DNA from: an uncultured Flavobacteriaceae bacterium
GTDB taxonomy: Bacteria > Bacteroidota > Bacteroidia > Flavobacteriales > Flavobacteriaceae
Length of the DNA: 64,000 nucleotides
Assembly: GCA_937959395.1 (NCBI GenBank)
Contig: CALGLR010000072.1
Span: 1 to 64,000, forward strand
Reading direction: 5' to 3'
Below the pieces are notes generated by a model. The model did no database searches and had not been told where the DNA came from. It saw nothing but the letters and a program-made list of their open reading frames with translations. Both the position numbers and the translations under genes were made by a program. Positions within the stretch are counted from its first letter, which is position 1, and the number at the start of each line of letters is the position of its first letter. Shown piece after piece: positions 61,200-64,000 of the stretch.

Positions 61200-61331
61200 A
61201 TGAGTAAACAACCACAAAAACCAGCAAATTGGCCAAGCAGAAATTCTAATAAACCTTCAGGTTCTGGAAGAGATAATAATCCACCGAGACCATTAAAACC
61301 AATAACACCATCAAAACCAATTATTAAATAG
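61200..61331 (+). CDS. Short Pro/Ser/Lys-rich protein
   Basis: A 43-residue protein (MSKQPQKPANWPSRNSNKPS then GSGRDNNPPRPLKPIT...), basic and probably disordered. It starts 58 nt after palindrome site 3 and is followed 7 nt later by the next small gene. No function is known. Its conserved-looking promoter and tight operon place support a real gene despite its size. Confidence 0.55.
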   Translation: MSKQPQKPANWPSRNSNKPSGSGRDNNPPRPLKPITPSKPIIK

Positions 61332-61338
61332 AAATATT

Positions 61339-61476
61339 ATGGCTAAACAAAGAAAAACAGGTAAAGGAGCTGCTTCTGCAGCTTCAAGAGTGTTAAAAGA
61401 TGGAGGAACTGGTAAAGACAGTAAGAAAGCAGCTGGAAGTGCATTGTCTCAACGAGCACCAAAAAAGAAAAAATAG
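61339..61476 (+). CDS. Short basic Ala/Ser/Lys-rich protein
   Basis: A 45-residue basic protein: MAKQRKTGKGAASAASRVLK, then DGGTGKDSKKAAGSALSQR and a lysine tail. The repeated pattern (G-K-D/T-S-K-A-A-GSALSQ) resembles small basic proteins that I recall from other Bacteroidota accessory regions. They could bind nucleic acid, but that is a guess. It is in the same unit as the preceding gene. Confidence 0.6.
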   Translation: MAKQRKTGKGAASAASRVLKDGGTGKDSKKAAGSALSQRAPKKKK

Positions 61477-61504
61477 AAGGATTTAATTATTTATAAAGAC
61501 AATT

Positions 61505-61738
61505 ATGGAATATAAAGTAATACCATTTGTAGCGTCAATAGATTCAAAAAAAGGAAATTCAAATCATGTAGCGGATCAATTAGAACAAATCATTAAACAT
61601 TATTCTAATCAAGGGTGGAAATATATTAGGTTAGAAAGTGTATCAACATTAGTTCAACCAAATACTGGTTGCTTTGGTTTTGGTGCAACTCCAGGATATA
61701 CAACAGAAAGACAAATGGTTGTTTTTAGCAAAGCGTAA
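61505..61738 (+). CDS. DUF4177-like small protein
   Basis: A 77-residue protein resembling DUF4177-type small proteins: MEYKVIPFVASI start and the central ADQLEQIIKHYSNQGWKYIRLESV, where the GW-[KE]-[YF] turn is typical. It ends with a hydrophobic strand RQMVVFSKA. Its stop overlaps the next start by one base (TAATG), implying coupled translation with the YidD-like gene. Confidence 0.7.
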   Translation: MEYKVIPFVASIDSKKGNSNHVADQLEQIIKHYSNQGWKYIRLESVSTLVQPNTGCFGFGATPGYTTERQMVVFSKA

Positions 61739-62013
61739 TGAAAGTCTTTCTTCTACTAATTATCAAATTGTATTGGTTTTTAATACCAAAATCTAATCGT
61801 AGAAAATGTTTGTTTAAGACATCGTGTTCAAATTATGTTTATGAAGAAACAAAAACAAAAGGATTATTCTCTGGCATGAGGGCATTGAAATTTAGGGTTC
61901 AAAATTGTAACTCTAATTATAGTTTAATGGAATTAAATGGAAGGCAAGTTTTAATTACTAAAACCTATCAAGTATTTAAAGAAGAAGAAATCAGTAAATC
62001 AATTTTAAAATAA
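61738..62013 (+). CDS. YidD-like small membrane-associated protein
   Basis: A 91-residue protein with a hydrophobic start (VFLLLIIKLYWFLIP) followed by KCLFKTSCSNYVYEETKTKGLFSGMRALKFRVQNC. This has the YidD arrangement, in which two cysteines border a stretch of the form PTCSxYxxxxxxxxG...R.xxC. True YidD assists membrane protein insertion together with YidC and lies beside rnpA. This copy instead lies in a cluster of tiny accessory genes and has a charged C-terminal extension, so it is a paralogue with a possibly different client. Confidence 0.7.
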   Translation: MKVFLLLIIKLYWFLIPKSNRRKCLFKTSCSNYVYEETKTKGLFSGMRALKFRVQNCNSNYSLMELNGRQVLITKTYQVFKEEEISKSILK

Positions 62014-62019
62014 ATATTT

Positions 62020-62226
62020 ATGGCAAGTTATTATGTAAATAAAAATAGTCAAAATAATGGAGATCATGAAGTTCATAAGTCAGAATGCGCTTATATGCCT
62101 AAGACTTAAAATAGAAAATATTTAAGAGATTTCAGTAATTGCGATGATGCAGTTAAAAAATCAAAAAAGACATATAGCCAATCCAATGGATGTAGTATAT
62201 GTTCAAATGTATGTCATACGCCATAA
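62020..62226 (+). pseudogene. Small Cys-rich protein gene interrupted by an in-frame stop
   Basis: The first part reads MASYYVNKNSQNNGDHEVHK, then SECAYMPKT and TAA at 62107-62109. The same frame then continues NRKYLRDFSNCDDAVKKSKK and TYSQSNGCSICSNVCHTP to a second stop at 62224-62226. Together they form a 67-codon protein with HxxxC and CxxCxxxC patterns, matching a small Bacteroidota family I recall as one unbroken protein. The gene is either newly inactivated or read through. It directly follows the YidD-like gene. Confidence 0.65.
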
Positions 62227-62236
62227 AAGAAATAAA

Positions 62237-62461
62237 ATGAAAAAACTAACATTAATACTAGTCCTACTATTTAATCTTTCAATTTTAATATCGTGTGAAC
62301 CAAGTGAAAAGAATGAAGATGATGATGTTGAAACATTAACAGAATGGGAGTGTGGTTCTCATAACGGAAATACACTATATACAGGACCGCAAGATGGTTG
62401 TTACTATAATAATAGTAATGGAAATAAAACCTATGTTGATAGATCTGAATGTAGTTGCTAA
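62237..62461 (+). CDS. Small Cys-rich lipoprotein
   Basis: A 74-residue lipoprotein. I choose the start at 62237 (MKKLTLILVLLFNLSILISC, lipid on Cys 20) instead of an earlier in-frame ATG at 62144 that lies in the preceding broken gene. The mature part has an acidic stretch (EKNEDDD), then ECGSHNGNTLYTGPQDGCYY and NGNKTYVDRSECSC, a small repeat-like module with six cysteines counting the lipid one, related to the TGPxGGxYYxxxxGxKxYV pattern seen in many small proteins. Function is unknown. Confidence 0.7.
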   Translation: MKKLTLILVLLFNLSILISCEPSEKNEDDDVETLTEWECGSHNGNTLYTGPQDGCYYNNSNGNKTYVDRSECSC

Positions 62462-62481
62462 CCATTTATTATAGACGACAA

Positions 62482-62844
62482 ATGAAACTCAAACCTTTTA
62501 TAAAACCAACAACAATTATTTGCGCTAGCACTCTATCCATAGCCGTTTTTTATTGGTCAATCGAATACTATACTTTTTTAAGAGTAATCGTTTGTATAGG
62601 AGCATTATTGGTAATAACGAGTATGAATAAAAAACAATTACATTGGATTGCGATTTTTACTATAATAGCCATTCTATTTAATTCCATATTTCCAATCTAT
62701 TTATACGAGAAATCGTATTGGATTCCTATAGATATTTTCACAGCAATACTCTTTTTATTAATCGCTTTTTTAAAACCAACTGAAAAGAAAAAAGAGGTTA
62801 AAAAGAAAGAGGAAAAAGTCTATAGCAGAGATAAAATTTATTAA
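62482..62844 (+). CDS. Small four-helix membrane protein
   Basis: From the chosen start at 62482 (MKLKPFIKPTTIICASTLSI) the protein has 120 residues. Four hydrophobic segments are visible (about 9-27, 30-46, 53-70 and 79-97), followed by a lysine/glutamate tail (EKKKEVKKKEEKVYSRDKIY). It resembles small DUF6804-type membrane proteins. An upstream in-frame ATG at 62455 overlaps the lipoprotein gene. No function is known. Confidence 0.65.
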   Translation: MKLKPFIKPTTIICASTLSIAVFYWSIEYYTFLRVIVCIGALLVITSMNKKQLHWIAIFTIIAILFNSIFPIYLYEKSYWIPIDIFTAILFLLIAFLKPTEKKKEVKKKEEKVYSRDKIY

Positions 62845-62869
62845 TTAACCATCATAAAATTTACAAACC

Positions 62870-63274
62870 ATGGAAAAATCAACCATTACAATGGAATTGA
62901 GAAGTCATTTTCTACGCTTGTATCAAATCGCATTATCCGACGAAAATTTTAGTCATTTAGAAATGCAATTACTATACAAGTTTGCAGATGAGCGAGACGT
63001 GTCTAAAACAGAATTAGAAGACATATTAAAAGGAAGTTCTGGAAGCATAACTATACCAGAAACTTTAGAGAAAAGACTCGAATACTTATACGATTTTGCA
63101 ATGATGGTTTGGGCAGATGGAATAATAACAGAGGATGAGGAAATTGCGTTAAAAAAATACATTCTAAAATTCGAATTTGAAAAAGAAAACGTTGATGCAT
63201 TATCGGCTTATTTATTAGAAAGTGCTAAAGAAAATAAATCTAAAGAATCGCTTTTAAAAGAATTAAACGAATAA
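62870..63274 (+). CDS. TerB-like helical protein
   Basis: A 134-residue all-helical protein resembling the TerB/tellurite-resistance-like fold: HFLRLYQIALSDENFSHLEMQLLYKFADERDVSKTELEDIL, then YDFAMMVWADGIITEDEEIALKKYILKF. The acidic DG-x-(I/L)-T-x-x-E stretch after the W/A-D motif is typical of metal-binding TerB sites. Such domains are often linked to stress or phage-related clusters. It is 4 nt before the next, partial gene, with which it is likely cotranscribed. Confidence 0.75.
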   Translation: MEKSTITMELRSHFLRLYQIALSDENFSHLEMQLLYKFADERDVSKTELEDILKGSSGSITIPETLEKRLEYLYDFAMMVWADGIITEDEEIALKKYILKFEFEKENVDALSAYLLESAKENKSKESLLKELNE

Positions 63275-63278
63275 AGTT

Positions 63279-64000
63279 ATGGGACTATTAAAAAAACTAA
63301 CACAGTTAACTTCTCAAAAAGAGAACGAAGAAGAAACTAAAACAGAATCAATAGAAACACAAAAAATTACCTATAAAGAAGATGGTAAAAAAAATTCTGA
63401 AGACTGTTCTGGGAATCCTTATAATTTAGAAATTTCTTTAGAAACTATTTACCAAGCATTCGAAAACAAATGTAAACGAGATGCTTTATCTCAGCATCAG
63501 TTAAAACAACCTTATTCAGCAGAACAAAAGGGCAAAAAGACAACATTATTAAATAAAGATGAAGAATTAAGGCGATTAGAAAAAAATGTTAATGCTGTAT
63601 ATACTGAAATAGATAACTTAAATAAAGAGTGTAGAAAAGTAAAAACAAATCCAGAAGACTATTTGTTGGATGTTGACAAAAAGGCAAGTGCTAAATTTTG
63701 GATAGGGATAAGTTTTCTTATACCATTAGCCGTTTACGTTTTTGTATTTTACATTTCAACTTCATTTTCTGCGTTTTTTAGAGAGTTCGATCCAGGAACG
63801 AGTTTGTTTAAGGGTATGTTTGATCCAGAAGCACTTTCTAAAGCTTACGAAGCAGGTGCTCTCGAGTTAATTTTCATTCTTTTCATTCCTTTTGTGTTTT
63901 TCGCTTTAGGTTATTTAATACATATGTTTCAAGAGAAACGAGGAGTAGTTAGTAAACTAAAAATAGTAATGCTTTTTGTTATTACGTTCTTGTTTGATGC
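63279..64000 (+). CDS. Membrane protein, partial at window end
   Basis: The frame is open from ATG 63279 to the end of the window (240 codons seen). A charged, probably coiled-coil N-terminal part (KKASA-rich, LRRLEKNVNAVYTEIDNLNKECRK near 106-130) precedes membrane segments at about 144-165 (FWIGISFLIPLAVYVFVFYI), 196-218 (LIFILFIPFVFFALGYLIHMF) and a third entering the window edge. It begins 5 nt after the TerB-like gene stop. No family is recognised. Confidence 0.65.
   Translation, partial: MGLLKKLTQLTSQKENEEETKTESIETQKITYKEDGKKNSEDCSGNPYNLEISLETIYQAFENKCKRDALSQHQLKQPYSAEQKGKKTTLLNKDEELRRLEKNVNAVYTEIDNLNKECRKVKTNPEDYLLDVDKKASAKFWIGISFLIPLAVYVFVFYISTSFSAFFREFDPGTSLFKGMFDPEALSKAYEAGALELIFILFIPFVFFALGYLIHMFQEKRGVVSKLKIVMLFVITFLFD

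Overview
The window looks like chromosome of a marine Flavobacteriaceae member (Bacteroidota). The evidence is its low GC content, a SusC/SusD pair, several exported enzymes ending in type IX secretion (Por) sorting domains, many short lipoproteins, TAnnTTTG-type -7 promoter boxes, and a mevalonate pathway. No species can be named from sequence alone.

Layout. 0.4-4.4 kb: an exported M28 peptidase, an M20 dipeptidase, tRNA-Leu(UAG), and a small lipoprotein gene behind a double palindrome and a hairpin leader. 4.4-26.8 kb: an alpha-glucan (starch/glycogen/maltodextrin) utilisation locus. The minus arm is susC-susD-susE-like-GH13 amylase-GH16. The plus arm is LacI regulator-MFS sugar transporter-beta-phosphoglucomutase-GH65 phosphorylase-GH31-two lipoprotein GH13 enzymes. 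Together these cover surface binding and cutting, outer membrane import, periplasmic trimming, inner membrane uptake, phosphorolysis of maltose and conversion of beta-glucose-1-phosphate to glucose-6-phosphate. A LacI-type operator lies between the arms. 27-36.4 kb: accessory DNA with a GAF protein, a truncated IS200-type transposase, a Fic protein with a 70-residue partner, hipBA with repeated operator words, an exported protein of unknown function, an alpha/beta-hydrolase-like lipoprotein and an S41-like lipoprotein.

36.7-45.6 kb: an HD-PycTM membrane protein, a propeller-like lipoprotein, a 1224-residue fusion of metallophosphatase, kinase-like domain and beta-barrel, then GDPD, a flavoprotein, a DUF1697 protein and a TetR regulator. 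45.8-50.6 kb: mevalonate diphosphate decarboxylase, a GHMP (mevalonate-type) kinase, a UbiA prenyltransferase, a nitrilase and a pseudouridine synthase. 50.7-52.7 kb: an Rrf2-controlled hydrolase/oxidoreductase group. 52.8-56.9 kb: two related small exported proteins flanking a MACPF-like lipoprotein, with dense palindromic repeats. 56.9-64 kb: a small lipoprotein, a TPR histidine kinase and a response regulator, followed by a run of very small genes (YegP-like, basic, DUF4177-like, YidD-like, a Cys-rich gene broken by a stop codon, TerB-like).

The strongest new signal is a 16-bp palindrome TTRCGG-N4-CCRYAA present three times around the two-component genes. Each copy is followed after exactly 21 nt by a -7-like box. 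This suggests a small regulon of the adjacent response regulator, covering the neighbouring small genes. Other notable items are the phosphatase/kinase-like/barrel fusion, a family of 20-nt hairpins with compensatory changes, and the evenly phased operator words before hipB.
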